A stretch of DNA of 64,000 bases. It comes from Streptococcus suis (GTDB lineage Bacteria > Bacillota > Bacilli > Lactobacillales > Streptococcaceae). The first letter of the stretch is position 1, and every line of letters starts with the position of its first letter. Below the pieces are notes generated by a model. That model saw nothing but the letters and a program-made list of their open reading frames with translations. It searched no databases and was not told the DNA's origin. Shown here piece by piece: positions 9,643 through 18,811 of this stretch. The stretch covers positions 992,001 through 1,056,000 of the forward strand of contig CP102145.1 of NCBI GenBank assembly GCA_024583055.1, read 5' to 3'. The position numbers and the translations under genes are program-made.

Positions 9643-10278
9643 ATGAAAATCCACAAATCTGTCAATCAAGTTGCCACCCAAAACACTTATTATATCGAAA
9701 ACGATAGCCATCTGCTGGTGGTCGATCCAGGCAGCGATTGGAATAAAATCCAGGCCACTATCGAAAAAATTGGCAAGCCTATCACAGCCATCCTGCTTAC
9801 CCACACCCACTATGACCACATCCTAAGTCTAGACATCCTGCGTGAGACCTACGGTTTTCCACCCGTTTATGTGGCCGAAAGCGAGGCTAGTTGGCTCTAT
9901 ACTCCGGAGATGAACCTGTCTGGTCTACCCCGTCACGATGATATAGAAAATGTCGTCTGCAAGCCCGCAGAGCAAGTTTTCCAATATCAGCAAGACTACC
10001 AGCTTGACGGCTTTCATTTCAAGGTTGTTCCTACCCCTGGCCACTCGATTGGCGGTGTTTCTTTCATTTTTCCTGAAGCCAAAGCTGTTGTCACCGGCGA
10101 CGCCCTCTTCCGGGAAAACATCGGCCGCACAGACCTTCCAACCAGCAATTTTGATGATTTAATTGCCGGCATCCAGGAGCATATTTTCACCCTCCCCAAC
10201 CACTACACAGTCCATCCAGGCCACGGTCAAAACACTACCGTTGCTCACGAGAAAAATTTCAATCCCTTTTTTAGATAA
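9643..10278 (+). CDS. MBL-fold metallo-hydrolase (glyoxalase II-like)
   Basis: The 211-residue protein has the metal-binding motifs of the metallo-beta-lactamase fold: THTHYDH at about residues 52-58, PTPGHSIGG, TGDALF and HPGHG. It resembles the YcbL/glyoxalase II group, which hydrolyses thioesters such as S-lactoyl adducts; the substrate here is unknown. It is transcribed alone, convergent with ftsX, and ends at a strong bidirectional terminator. Confidence 0.88.
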   Translation: MKIHKSVNQVATQNTYYIENDSHLLVVDPGSDWNKIQATIEKIGKPITAILLTHTHYDHILSLDILRETYGFPPVYVAESEASWLYTPEMNLSGLPRHDDIENVVCKPAEQVFQYQQDYQLDGFHFKVVPTPGHSIGGVSFIFPEAKAVVTGDALFRENIGRTDLPTSNFDDLIAGIQEHIFTLPNHYTVHPGHGQNTTVAHEKNFNPFFR

Positions 10279-10280
10279 GC

Positions 10281-10315
10281 AAAAATCCTAGGAAGCCAAA
10301 CTTCTTAGGATTTTT
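10281..10315. terminator. Bidirectional terminator between the MBL gene and ftsX
   Basis: A 15-bp near-perfect stem (AAAAATCCTAGGAAG and CTTCTTAGGATTTTT) with a 5-nt loop has A and T tracts on both sides. It serves both convergent genes. Confidence 0.9.
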
Positions 10316-10322
10316 AGTATTC

Positions 10323-11252
10323 TTAAATTTTTAAATAGCGGTTCATTGAGATAACCGATCCGATTGAACCAATCAACACACCGATGACAACCAGCGCTCC
10401 CACCATGATGGGAACAAAGATATCAACCGGAAGTAGGGATAGGTCTTGACTAGCCAAGCTCGCATTCACGGATTTGTAAACCATTTGATAGAGGAAATAG
10501 ACCAGAGCTGCTGGAAGAGCCGCTCCCAGCAAACCTACCCAAGCTCCCTCCCAGAGGAAAGGACCACGGATGTAGGAATTTTTCGCTCCAACCAGTCGCA
10601 TAATCTGAATTTCACGACTGCGGGAAATGATGGTAATCCGAATGGTATTGGAAATCAAGAAAATTGCTGTAAAGAGAAGCAAGGCTGCTGCAGCCAGACC
10701 CCAGGTCCGAACCATCCCAGCCAACTTAAAGATACGCTCCGTCTCAACCTCTCCATCTCGAACCTCTGTCACACCGTCAATTTTGGCAATTTCAGCCGCC
10801 ACAGACTTGACATATTGTGGCTCAGTCGTATCAATGATATAGGCATCATAGAGCGGATTGGCATCCCCCTGGAAGAGATTCCAGGTATCACCCAAGGTCG
10901 CTGTCAACTTCTGCAACTGCTCATCCTTGCTAGAATAAGTCACCGTCTCAACGTTTGGCAGGGCTGTGATTTTATTGTAAACAGCCTTGAAGTTAGGATT
11001 GGCAACTGTCTTACCTTCGTCATCTACTATGGTTTCAGCCTGGTCTGTCGAATTGGCCCGCAAGAATACATTGATGCGGACATTGTTTTCCAAATCCGAA
11101 GCCAACTTAGCGGTATTGATAATGACAGAAGCAAAGATTCCCACCAAGGTCAGGGTAATGGCAACAGAAGAAACCGCCGCAACCGTCATCCAACCATTTC
11201 GTTTGAGACTCTTGAGCGACTCCCATAGATGTCTAAAAAATCGTCTAATCAT
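10323..11252 (-). CDS. ftsX: Cell division ABC transporter permease FtsX
   Basis: FtsX is the membrane partner of FtsE; in streptococci the pair activates the PcsB amidase/endopeptidase to split the septum. The 309-residue protein has one N-terminal membrane segment (WMTVAAVSSVAITLTLVGIF), an extracellular domain of about 130 residues and three further membrane segments. The start at 11252 (MIRRFFRHLWESLKSL) overlaps the ftsE stop by 8 bp, which fits translational coupling. An upstream in-frame ATG is unsupported. Confidence 0.95.
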   Translation of the reverse strand: MIRRFFRHLWESLKSLKRNGWMTVAAVSSVAITLTLVGIFASVIINTAKLASDLENNVRINVFLRANSTDQAETIVDDEGKTVANPNFKAVYNKITALPNVETVTYSSKDEQLQKLTATLGDTWNLFQGDANPLYDAYIIDTTEPQYVKSVAAEIAKIDGVTEVRDGEVETERIFKLAGMVRTWGLAAAALLLFTAIFLISNTIRITIISRSREIQIMRLVGAKNSYIRGPFLWEGAWVGLLGAALPAALVYFLYQMVYKSVNASLASQDLSLLPVDIFVPIMVGALVVIGVLIGSIGSVISMNRYLKI

Positions 11253-12012
11253 CGTATCCGTAGTCTCCTTCCGCTTCGTCACGAACCACTCGACCATCCT
11301 CAATCGCAATAACGCGATGACGGAGAGTGTTTACAATCTGGCTGTTGTGGGTAGCCATGAGAACCGTTGTCCCCTGCAGATTGATGCGCTCCAGCAAGCT
11401 CATGATTTCCCATGAATTTTCCGGGTCCAAGTTACCTGTCGGCTCATCCGCAATCAAGACTTTGGGATTGTTGACAATGGCACGCGCAATGGCAATCCGC
11501 TGCTGCTCACCACCTGAAAGCTCATTCGGGAAAGTACGGATCTTGTGCTTAAGTCCCACCAGGTCCAAAACTTCCATGACACGTTTTTTGATGTTACGCG
11601 GTTTTTCACCGATAACTTCCATGGCATAGGCGATATTCTCATAGACCGTTTTCTTAGGCAAGAGCTTGTAGTCCTGGAAGACAACTCCCACACTACGGCG
11701 GAGGAGGGGAACATCCTTTTTCTTGATCTTAGCAAGGTTGAAATTCCCAACCGTCAAGCTACCTTTATCCAATTTTTCTTCACGGTAGAGGAGTTTGATG
11801 AAGGTAGACTTCCCTGCTCCTGATGGTCCAACGATGTAGGCAAACTCGCCCGCATCGACATTGATGGACACACCGCGAAGAGCAGTCGTTCCGTTACTAT
11901 ATTTCTTGGTAACGTCCTTCATTTCAATAATACGTCTTGGAGCGGCCGGCTGATCTGAGTCTAGATAGCGACCACTCGCATTTCTTCTATTTTTCTTTTT
12001 AAAAATTCCCAT
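11245..12012 (-). CDS. ftsE: Cell division ATP-binding protein FtsE, N-terminally extended
   Basis: The 255-residue ABC ATPase has Walker A GPSGAGKST, the signature LSGGEQQR and Walker B VLIADEPTGNLDPE. It powers FtsX-dependent control of septal peptidoglycan hydrolysis. The conserved core begins at IIEMKDVTKKYSNG around residue 28, so the frame has a basic, low-complexity extension (KKKNRRNASGRY) not found in most FtsE proteins of about 230 residues. The ATG at 12012 has an AGGAAA ribosome site, which supports the long form. It lies 35 bp after prfB. Confidence 0.93.
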   Translation of the reverse strand: MGIFKKKNRRNASGRYLDSDQPAAPRRIIEMKDVTKKYSNGTTALRGVSINVDAGEFAYIVGPSGAGKSTFIKLLYREEKLDKGSLTVGNFNLAKIKKKDVPLLRRSVGVVFQDYKLLPKKTVYENIAYAMEVIGEKPRNIKKRVMEVLDLVGLKHKIRTFPNELSGGEQQRIAIARAIVNNPKVLIADEPTGNLDPENSWEIMSLLERINLQGTTVLMATHNSQIVNTLRHRVIAIEDGRVVRDEAEGDYGYDD

Positions 12013-12047
12013 AGAATTTCCTGTCTGTGACAGTCCTTTCTGTATTC

Positions 12048-13143
12048 TTAGCTAATCCGCCATTTGAGATAGGCATCGATGAAACCTTCAATGTCTCCAT
12101 CCATGACCTTATCGACTTGAGCCACTTCAAATCCCGTCCGATGGTCTTTGACCATAGTATAAGGCGTAAAGACGTAGGAGCGGATTTGGCTTCCCCAAGT
12201 GATTTCTTTCTTGTCACCCTTGAGCGAGTCGACTTCTGCCGCCTTCTTCTCCTGCTCCAATTGATACAATTTAGCCTGCAGGAGTTTCATAGCCCGGTCA
12301 CGGTTGCCATACTGGGTACGATCCACGGTTGATTGGGTCACAATTCCTGTCGGAATGTGGGTCAAACGCACACCGGTCGACACCTTGTTGACGTTCTGAC
12401 CACCGGCACCACCCGATCGGAAGGTATCCATCTTGACTTCATCATCACGGATTTCAATTTCAATAGTATCGTCCAACTCAGGCATGACTTCAACAGACGT
12501 GAAGGAGGTATGGCGACGCTTGGCTGAGTCAAAGGGAGAAATCCGCACCAAACGGTGGACACCCATTTCTGACTTAAGCAACCCGTAGGCATTTGGTCCT
12601 GTGAAACTAAGCGTCACAGACTTGATACCAGCCTCGTCACCCGCTTGATAATCCAGCGTTTCGACTGTAAAACCTTTGGCATTACCATAACGCTGGTACA
12701 TGCGCAAGAGCATCTCACCCCAATCCTGTGCTTCTGTTCCACCAGAGCCCGGATGGATTTCCAAGATGGCATTGTTGTGGTCATAGGGCTCTGACAGGAG
12801 CAAGGTCATCTCGTAGCTGGTCATGAGCTTGTCTAGCTCCGCCAATTTTTCAACCAATTCTTCACGAACCGACTCATCCTCCGCTAGGAAATCCAAGAGA
12901 ATTTCAGCCTCGTCGTAGAGGTCAATCATCTGATGGAAATTTCCATAGGTATTTTTCAGTTCATTTAATTCTTGAGAGGTTGTCTGAGCCGCCAAATTAT
13001 CATTCCAAAAATCTGACTCCGTCATCTTATTCTCAAGAATGGCAATCTCTTCTTCCAGACCTTCTAAGTCAAAGAGACCCCCTAAATGATGTTAATTTGT
13101 TACCAAGCTCTTCCAGCTTTTGGCGAATTTCTGCTGTATCCAT
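12048..13143 (-). CDS. prfB: Peptide chain release factor 2, with programmed +1 frameshift
   Basis: RF2 ends translation at UGA and UAA. Translation starts at 13143 ([14 protein letters not shown]) and reaches an in-frame TGA at 13071-13069 after 24 codons. The slippery CTT-TGA-C, preceded by the internal Shine-Dalgarno AGGGGG (13083-13078), shifts ribosomes +1 into the long frame, giving about 365 residues. The second part holds the tripeptide anticodon SPF ([10 protein letters not shown]) and the catalytic GGQ loop ([14 protein letters not shown]). The frameshift autoregulates RF2: low RF2 means slow termination and more shifting. The downstream frame begins to read from 13025 if only ATG starts are considered. 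Confidence 0.96.
13066..13084 (-). promoter_or_regulatory. prfB programmed +1 frameshift site
   Basis: On the minus strand AGGGGG lies three bases before CTTTGAC, the arrangement known from bacterial prfB genes. The P-site tRNA-Leu slips from CTT to TTT while the UGA waits in the A site. Confidence 0.95.
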
Positions 13144-13178
13144 AAGTACCTCGTTCAAAATTTTATCTTTTCATTATA

Positions 13179-14306
13179 TCATAGTTGCCTAGATTTCACC
13201 AGTTCTAAGAAAGCAGCCTGCTCCGCACGCACATCCTCATGATCAGAAGTCAGACTTGCGATAAAGTCTACCAGCTCCTGATTGGGTTGCTTAACCAGCT
13301 GGCTCAGAGCCCAAATCGCTGTCGCCATGTGGATCGGATTTTGCTTCTTATCTATGATTTCAATCAGTTTGGGAATGGCAGAGCGGTCATTGGCATTGGC
13401 CAGTGCAATAATAGCATTGCGCTGGAGAATATTTTTCCCCCGCCAAGAGCCTGCAATCATGCCAAATTTTTCCTTGAATTGCCCATTGGACAAGTCCAGA
13501 AAGGGAATTAACTCCGGCTCAGCCAAATCGGGATCCACTTCTACTACAGGGGGACTGGAAATTCCCTTGTTGTAAGGACAACAAATCTGGCAAATATCGC
13601 AACCGTAGATAACGGTCTTGATTTTCTTGCGAAATTCCAAGTCCATCATGCCCTTGTCCTGAGTTTGAAAGGACAGACATCGTCGCGCATCCATGGTCGA
13701 ATCTCCAATCAGGCAGGAGGTCGGACAGACCTCAACGCAGCGGTTGCAATCACCACAGTCATAATCAACTGGCTGGTCGGGTTCAATGTCTAGATTGGTC
13801 ACTAATTCCCCAAGAAACATATAGGAACCAAATTCCTTGGAGATGACCAAGCCATTTTTGCCGATAAAGCCAATACCTGCCCGTCTGGCTACAGCCGTAT
13901 CAACAAGGGCGCCCGTATCTACCATGGCCTTGTATTCCAAGCCCTCGGTCAGTTGTTCGATGCCACGAGCCAAGCGCTCCAACTTATCTTGGAGAATATA
14001 ATGATAATCCAAGCCCCAAGAATTAGGCGTAATCTTACCGCGCTTGTACTGGGTTTTGACCGGCTTGACCGGCAAGTGACGTGGATAGGCTACAGCAATG
14101 GAGATAATGGTCTTGGCGGATTCTAAACTTAATCTTGGCCGAATCCGTTCCTCAATATTCTTATGCTCAAAACCTGTTGTTCGCCCCTCTTCGACTCCAG
14201 CCCTCAGGGATTTTTCCAAATAATCAAAATCATCCGCTGTGGTGAAGCCAATTTTAGAAATGCCAATTTCTTGGGACAATTTGATAATTTCTTCTTTGAT
14301 TGTCAT
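13179..14306 (-). CDS. queG: Epoxyqueuosine reductase
   Basis: QueG carries out the last step of queuosine formation at tRNA position 34, reducing epoxyqueuosine with a cobalamin and two [4Fe-4S] clusters. The 375-residue protein has both ferredoxin-like cysteine groups, CGDCNRCVEVCPTSC and CDICQICCPYN. The C-terminal helical part (about residues 290-375) resembles HEAT-like repeats that hold the tRNA arm. Its need for cobalamin is relevant because an unassigned vitamin-type S component lies further right. Confidence 0.93.
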   Translation of the reverse strand: MTIKEEIIKLSQEIGISKIGFTTADDFDYLEKSLRAGVEEGRTTGFEHKNIEERIRPRLSLESAKTIISIAVAYPRHLPVKPVKTQYKRGKITPNSWGLDYHYILQDKLERLARGIEQLTEGLEYKAMVDTGALVDTAVARRAGIGFIGKNGLVISKEFGSYMFLGELVTNLDIEPDQPVDYDCGDCNRCVEVCPTSCLIGDSTMDARRCLSFQTQDKGMMDLEFRKKIKTVIYGCDICQICCPYNKGISSPPVVEVDPDLAEPELIPFLDLSNGQFKEKFGMIAGSWRGKNILQRNAIIALANANDRSAIPKLIEIIDKKQNPIHMATAIWALSQLVKQPNQELVDFIASLTSDHEDVRAEQAAFLELVKSRQL

Positions 14307-14344
14307 TATGTCTATTGTAACAAATTTAGTATATGCTTTTCAAG

Positions 14345-14836
14345 CTAGTAGATATAAAAATAAGTTAAAAGAATGAAGAAAATTGTAGCCAGGCCAGCAA
14401 AAATAGTCATTCTCCAGTAGGCCTTTTCCCGCCAAACAGCCGTCGCCTGGTACATGAGGTTAATCCCAATGGCTCCGCCCAGACCATTTGCCAGCAGGTC
14501 CGTGATGTCTGCCACCCCCAACAGGAGCAGGTATTGCACCACTTCAAAGCCCAGACTGGCCAGCAGAATGACAGCTAAATTTCGCTCCCACTCGGCCTTC
14601 CGAAAGATTATTTCCATGTAGAACCCAAAGGGAATAAAGCTGGCAATATTAAAAATGATTTCTGGATAATCCAGAACACCATTATAAACAGCCGTCCCAG
14701 CAAAAGGAATGAGATTGAGACTGGCATAGCCATAGCGACCGTACAAAGTGGACAAATCCATCTTAAAAACGATAATCCAAATCAGCACCAGCAGATAGAT
14801 AATAAAAGAAATTCGTGCTATCTTTCTTGTCATCAT
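14345..14836 (-). CDS. VanZ family membrane protein
   Basis: The protein of about 163 residues has four or five predicted membrane segments (IARISFIIYLLVLIWIIVF first) and the VanZ-like loop LNLIPF. VanZ gives low-level teicoplanin resistance in enterococci; the function of chromosomal relatives is not settled. GGAGGAG precedes two adjacent ATGs (14836 and 14833), and either could be used. The frame is open 32 codons upstream, but without support. Confidence 0.78.
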   Translation of the reverse strand: MMTRKIARISFIIYLLVLIWIIVFKMDLSTLYGRYGYASLNLIPFAGTAVYNGVLDYPEIIFNIASFIPFGFYMEIIFRKAEWERNLAVILLASLGFEVVQYLLLLGVADITDLLANGLGGAIGINLMYQATAVWREKAYWRMTIFAGLATIFFILLTYFYIY

Positions 14837-14999
14837 GACTCCTCCCTTCAATCTACATATCAAACCCGAGTTCACCGTTAACTGATATAAAAGTGTCCAT
14901 CTGTGAACACAAGCTCTATCATTATACCACAAATAGAAGGTTCAAAAATGACACTTCTGTGACAAAATCAGCTCAAACTTTCCACACCTGTAAAGAAAG

Positions 15000-15022
15000 A
15001 AAACCCGGTCAGACCGAGTTTC
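15000..15022 (-). terminator. Terminator of the TM2 gene
   Basis: AAACTCGGTC and GACCGGGTTT pair with one wobble and a one-base loop and run into TTCTTTCTTT on the minus strand. Confidence 0.65.
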
Positions 15023-15023
15023 G

Positions 15024-15437
15024 CTAAATATGATGCCCTTCTTGAAAGGCCTTAAATTCATAAATCTGTTTCATCAGACGCTGGTAATTGGCCTCCTTAC
15101 AAGCCTTCATAATCAAAAAGCAGTCGATTAGTTTCCAGAGGTAAATCAAAGGCAAAAGTAGAAAACCAATCAAGACAAACATAAGGACAAAGGTAATGCC
15201 CATGGCAGCAAGCTTGAGAAATCCTAATTCCTTATTTCCAACATAAAAACGGTCCACTCCCAATTCACCAAAGAAAATAGCCAACAAGAGAGCCACCAGA
15301 GGATTCTTCAAGGGTACCATCATCAAAGCATTGAGAGCTGAATCGTCAAGACCAGCCAGTTCCTGCTGCAAGAGGGGCAATTTTTCACTAGGGAAAGACG
15401 AGCTGTTGTTCAAAACATAGGTTTGTGGGTAATTCAT
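15024..15437 (-). CDS. TM2 domain-containing membrane protein
   Basis: The 137-residue protein has the TM2 domain: two membrane helices around the conserved DRFYVGNKELGFLKL turn (about residues 60-75). TM2 proteins are widespread and small; their role in bacteria is unknown. Its own terminator and a ribosome site (GGAAAGGAG) suggest a single-gene transcript. Confidence 0.8.
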   Translation of the reverse strand: MNYPQTYVLNNSSSFPSEKLPLLQQELAGLDDSALNALMMVPLKNPLVALLLAIFFGELGVDRFYVGNKELGFLKLAAMGITFVLMFVLIGFLLLPLIYLWKLIDCFLIMKACKEANYQRLMKQIYEFKAFQEGHHI

Positions 15438-15483
15438 AAAAACTCCTTTCCTCTAGTTTACCACTCCCTTATGCCAACTTCAA

Positions 15484-15514
15484 CAAAAAAACTAACCCAG
15501 TTTCCTGAGTTAGC
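15484..15514 (-). terminator. Terminator of the P-type ATPase gene
   Basis: CTAACTCAG and CTGGGTTAG form a stem with a short AAA-type loop, followed by seven T residues on the minus strand. Confidence 0.85.
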
Positions 15515-15528
15515 TCATTCTATTCAAA

Positions 15529-18213
15529 TTAGATAGCTTTTTCATCCAAGCCCATCTTGCGTTGAACAAATTTGACAATTTCAACAACAACAACCATGAG
15601 ACCTGAACCAATAATTGCTACCAACCATTGAGTTGGTGTCAAGATTGAAACCTTGAAGAAGGTATTGAATCCTGGAATTACCAAAGTTGCCATCAAGAGC
15701 AAGAAGGCAGCTACGATAGACCAGTTAAAGAGTTTGTTCTTAAATGGACCAACGGTAAAGATAGATTGGTAAACAGACTTAACGTTGAAGGCATGTACCA
15801 ACTGGATCAAACCAAGTGTCAAGTAAGACATGGTAAGCGCATCTGCGTGAATTTCTTCATAGGTGCTGTGTTCTGGGAATAACAAAGCATATCCGTAAAC
15901 ACCCAAAACAAGTACAGTTTGAAGGATACCTTGGTAAACGATAGAGCTCAAGACACCACCTGAGAAGAAGCTTGAGTTACGACCACGAGGTTTGTGCTGC
16001 ATAACACCTGGCTCAGCAGGTTCAACACCAAGGGCGATAGCTGGAAGTGTATCTGTTACCAAGTTAATCCAAAGAAGATGAACTGGCTCCAATACGTCCC
16101 AACCAAAGAGGGTTGCAAGGAAGATACACAATACCTCAGCCGTGTTAGCTGACAAGAGATACTGAATCGTTTTTTGAATATTTGAGAAGACTTTACGCCC
16201 TTCTTCAACCGCCACGATGATAGTTGCAAAGTTGTCATCTGCAAGGACCATGTCAGAAGCACCTTTCGAAACCTCTGTACCAGTGATACCCATACCGATA
16301 CCGATATCCGCTGTTTTCAGAGATGGCGCATCATTCACACCGTCACCAGTCATGGCAACAACCTTACCGTCATTCTGCCAAGCCTTAACGATACGAACCT
16401 TGTGCTCTGGAGACACACGCGCATAAACTGAATATTGCTTGAAGACTTTTTGGAACTCTTCGTCTGTCAATTCGTTGAGCTCTGCACCTGTAAATACGTG
16501 GTCCTCTGTATCGTTTTCGTCGATGATACCAAGACGCTTGGCAATAGCCTCAGCTGTATCTTGGTGGTCACCGGTAATCATGATCGGACGGATACCCGCT
16601 TCTTTCGCGACACGAACCGCCTCAGCAGCCTCTGGACGCTCAGGGTCAATCATACCAACCAAACCTGAGAAGACAAGGTCATTTTCCACAATTTCAGATT
16701 CCAATTCTGGGATAGCATCCACATACTTGTAAGCCATCATGAGGACACGAAGAGCTTGCTTAGCAAGTGATTTGTTGGTTGCAAGAATAGCATCCTTGTC
16801 CGCATCTGTAATCGGACGGATAGTGCCGTTTTCTTCGATCTGAGTCACACGTTTGAGCAACTGATCTGGTGCACCTTTTACCGCTACAAAGAAATTGCCT
16901 GCAGCTTGTTGGTGAATGGTAGACATCAATTTACGTGTTGAGTCAAATGGCAATTCAGCCACACGTGGCTCGCTAGCCAAAACTTCACGAACATCGAAGG
17001 ATTTGTCCAAACCAAATTGAACAAGAGCTGTTTCAGTTGGGTCACCAATCAATTTACCAGTTGGGTCAACCTTTGTATCGTTGGCGAAGTTCATAACACG
17101 AAGAGTCGTGTTTGATGCATCGATTGCTTCGCTTGCATCCACCAATTGACCATTTGTGTAGACTTTTTCTACGGTCATTTGGTTCATGGTCAAGGTACCA
17201 GTCTTATCTGATGCGATGATTTCTGTTGAACCAAGTGTTTCAACCGCTGGCAACTTACGGATAATAGAATTCCGTTTAGCCAATACTTGAGTACCAAGCG
17301 AGAGGACAACAGTAACAATAGCTGGCAAACCTTCTGGAATCGCTGCAACCGCAAGGGCAACGGATGTCATAAGGGCTGGCAAGATACCTTCACCACGGAC
17401 AAATACAGATACCAACATGGTGATAACTGCAATAATCAAAACGGCGTAGGTCAAGACCTTAGACAATTGGTGCAAGTTTTGCTTGAGTGGTGTGTCTGTC
17501 TCATCAGCATTTGCCAACATGCCCGCAATATGACCAACCTCAGTAAACATACCTGTGTTGGTTACCACACCAAGACCGCGACCGTAGGTCACGTTTGAGT
17601 TTTGGTAGGCCATGTTGACTCGGTCACCGATTGGCGCATCTTCTGCCAATTCAGCACTCAAGTCCTTATCAACAGGAACAGATTCACCAGTAAGAGCGGC
17701 TTCTTCGATTTTGAGGGAGTTAGCCTCCAAGAGACGCATATCGGCTGGAACAACATCACCTGCTTCGAGCAAGACGATATCACCTGGAACCAATTCTTTT
17801 GAATCCACCTCAGTGACATGGTTGTCGCGAAGGACACGCGCCACTGGGCTAGACATGTTTTTAAGAGCTTCGATGGCTGCCTCAGCTTGACCTTCTTGGT
17901 AAACACCGAAGGCTGCGTTGAGGATAACAACGGCCAAGATAATGATGGCATCTGTCAAACCGTGTGAACCTTCAGTGATAACTGTAAGAATGGCTGCACC
18001 GATCAAGATGATAATCATCAAGTCCTTGAACTGGTCTAGGAATTTAGCCAGAAGGGTACGTTTTTCACCCTCATCCAATTCGTTACGACCATATTCTCCC
18101 AGACGCTTACCAGCTTCGTCGCTGGTCAAACCGTCCAAGGATGAGCCTAAGCTAGACAATACTTGCTCTTCGCTTTGAGTATAAAACAAATCGCGTTTTT
18201 GTTCTTTTGACAC
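15529..18213 (-). CDS. Cation-exporting P2-type ATPase (probable Mn2+/Ca2+ exporter)
   Basis: The 894-residue protein is a full P-type ATPase: actuator motif LTGESVPV, membrane-4 ion site VAAIPEGLPAI, phosphorylation site DKTGTLT and hinge TGDGVNDAP, with ten predicted membrane helices. It is of the SERCA/PacL type by sequence. The leader carries a yybP-ykoY (Mn2+) riboswitch and terminator. The pneumococcal protein with the same leader (MgtA) exports Mn2+, so Mn2+ export is the best inference, with Ca2+ as an alternative. Confidence 0.9.
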   Translation of the reverse strand: MSKEQKRDLFYTQSEEQVLSSLGSSLDGLTSDEAGKRLGEYGRNELDEGEKRTLLAKFLDQFKDLMIIILIGAAILTVITEGSHGLTDAIIILAVVILNAAFGVYQEGQAEAAIEALKNMSSPVARVLRDNHVTEVDSKELVPGDIVLLEAGDVVPADMRLLEANSLKIEEAALTGESVPVDKDLSAELAEDAPIGDRVNMAYQNSNVTYGRGLGVVTNTGMFTEVGHIAGMLANADETDTPLKQNLHQLSKVLTYAVLIIAVITMLVSVFVRGEGILPALMTSVALAVAAIPEGLPAIVTVVLSLGTQVLAKRNSIIRKLPAVETLGSTEIIASDKTGTLTMNQMTVEKVYTNGQLVDASEAIDASNTTLRVMNFANDTKVDPTGKLIGDPTETALVQFGLDKSFDVREVLASEPRVAELPFDSTRKLMSTIHQQAAGNFFVAVKGAPDQLLKRVTQIEENGTIRPITDADKDAILATNKSLAKQALRVLMMAYKYVDAIPELESEIVENDLVFSGLVGMIDPERPEAAEAVRVAKEAGIRPIMITGDHQDTAEAIAKRLGIIDENDTEDHVFTGAELNELTDEEFQKVFKQYSVYARVSPEHKVRIVKAWQNDGKVVAMTGDGVNDAPSLKTADIGIGMGITGTEVSKGASDMVLADDNFATIIVAVEEGRKVFSNIQKTIQYLLSANTAEVLCIFLATLFGWDVLEPVHLLWINLVTDTLPAIALGVEPAEPGVMQHKPRGRNSSFFSGGVLSSIVYQGILQTVLVLGVYGYALLFPEHSTYEEIHADALTMSYLTLGLIQLVHAFNVKSVYQSIFTVGPFKNKLFNWSIVAAFLLLMATLVIPGFNTFFKVSILTPTQWLVAIIGSGLMVVVVEIVKFVQRKMGLDEKAI

Positions 18214-18253
18214 TGTTTTTCTCCTTTTCGATCCCCTTTTTACTTAAAGAAAT

Positions 18254-18286
18254 AAAAAAGAGACCTGTTTTATTAAAACAAGTCTC
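18254..18286 (-). terminator. Regulated terminator of the Mn2+ riboswitch
   Basis: On the minus strand GAGACTTGTTTT, a 4-nt loop and AAACAGGTCTC form a strong stem followed by six T residues. The 5' arm includes the 3' strand of the aptamer's first helix, so the two structures exclude each other. Mn2+ binding should favour the aptamer and readthrough. Confidence 0.85.
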
Positions 18287-18367
18287 GCTATTTAAGATAG
18301 TGCCGGAAACGATTTTCGGATTGACGACACTATCACGGACAAGTCCGTTAGCTACTCCCTCGATTTG
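18281..18367 (-). promoter_or_regulatory. yybP-ykoY (Mn2+) riboswitch aptamer
   Basis: The minus-strand leader contains the conserved GGGAGTAGC block (18359-18351), GTGTCGTCAATC, CCGGCACTATC and GCGAGACTTG, in the order of the yybP-ykoY consensus. Aptamer, terminator and ATPase gene lie in the order expected of a transcriptional ON switch. Confidence 0.88.
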
Positions 18368-18373
18368 TCCTCT

Positions 18374-18401
18374 ATTATACCAAATTTTTTTGACAGGTCA
18401 A
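18374..18401 (-). promoter_or_regulatory. Promoter of the Mn2+ riboswitch transcript
   Basis: TTGACC (18401-18396), a 16-bp spacer and TATAAT (18379-18374) lie just ahead of the aptamer. Transcription should begin near 18367. Confidence 0.8.
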
Positions 18402-18424
18402 ATAGATTTACACTTGAAAACGTT

Positions 18425-18811
18425 TTATTTCCAAGAAATTTCCATTTGATAGGAAGCAAAGAGTTGTTGGTTCTCTAGTCCCTTCAAATCGTAAGCCAGT
18501 AAAACCGATTGATTTTCCCTATCCAGCTGGTATCCTTTGGTATGGGTCACAAAATGCTGGATACCCATGGGCGTGGGAATGGTCACGATAGCCTCACCAT
18601 CCGCCAGAAAGCGCATAATGGACTTGGGATTGGAAAAGCGCGTCATGGTTAGCTCGGCCTCACCACATTTAATCGCTACTTTTTCCTTCTCGTCATTGGT
18701 ATAGAGCAGATAGAGGGAACCGTCTTTTTCCTTGACATCTACCGGAAAGACCTGATCTACCACTTCTAGCTGACCGTCCAGGTCAATTTCATTTCTCAAG
18801 CGAATCTGCAT
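18425..18811 (-). CDS. DUF1934 domain-containing protein
   Basis: The 128-residue protein begins MQIRLRNEIDLDGQLEVV and matches the DUF1934/YwiB family, small beta-barrel proteins with a lipocalin-like fold and no known ligand. It overlaps the end of the upstream TSUP gene by 23 bp, which fits translational coupling. The start at 18811 is chosen by family length; the open frame upstream lies inside the neighbour. Confidence 0.75.
   Translation of the reverse strand: MQIRLRNEIDLDGQLEVVDQVFPVDVKEKDGSLYLLYTNDEKEKVAIKCGEAELTMTRFSNPKSIMRFLADGEAIVTIPTPMGIQHFVTHTKGYQLDRENQSVLLAYDLKGLENQQLFASYQMEISWK

Noticed and set aside
13026..13143. prfB as a pseudogene because of the in-frame TGA
   Set aside because: The stop is part of a canonical programmed frameshift site.
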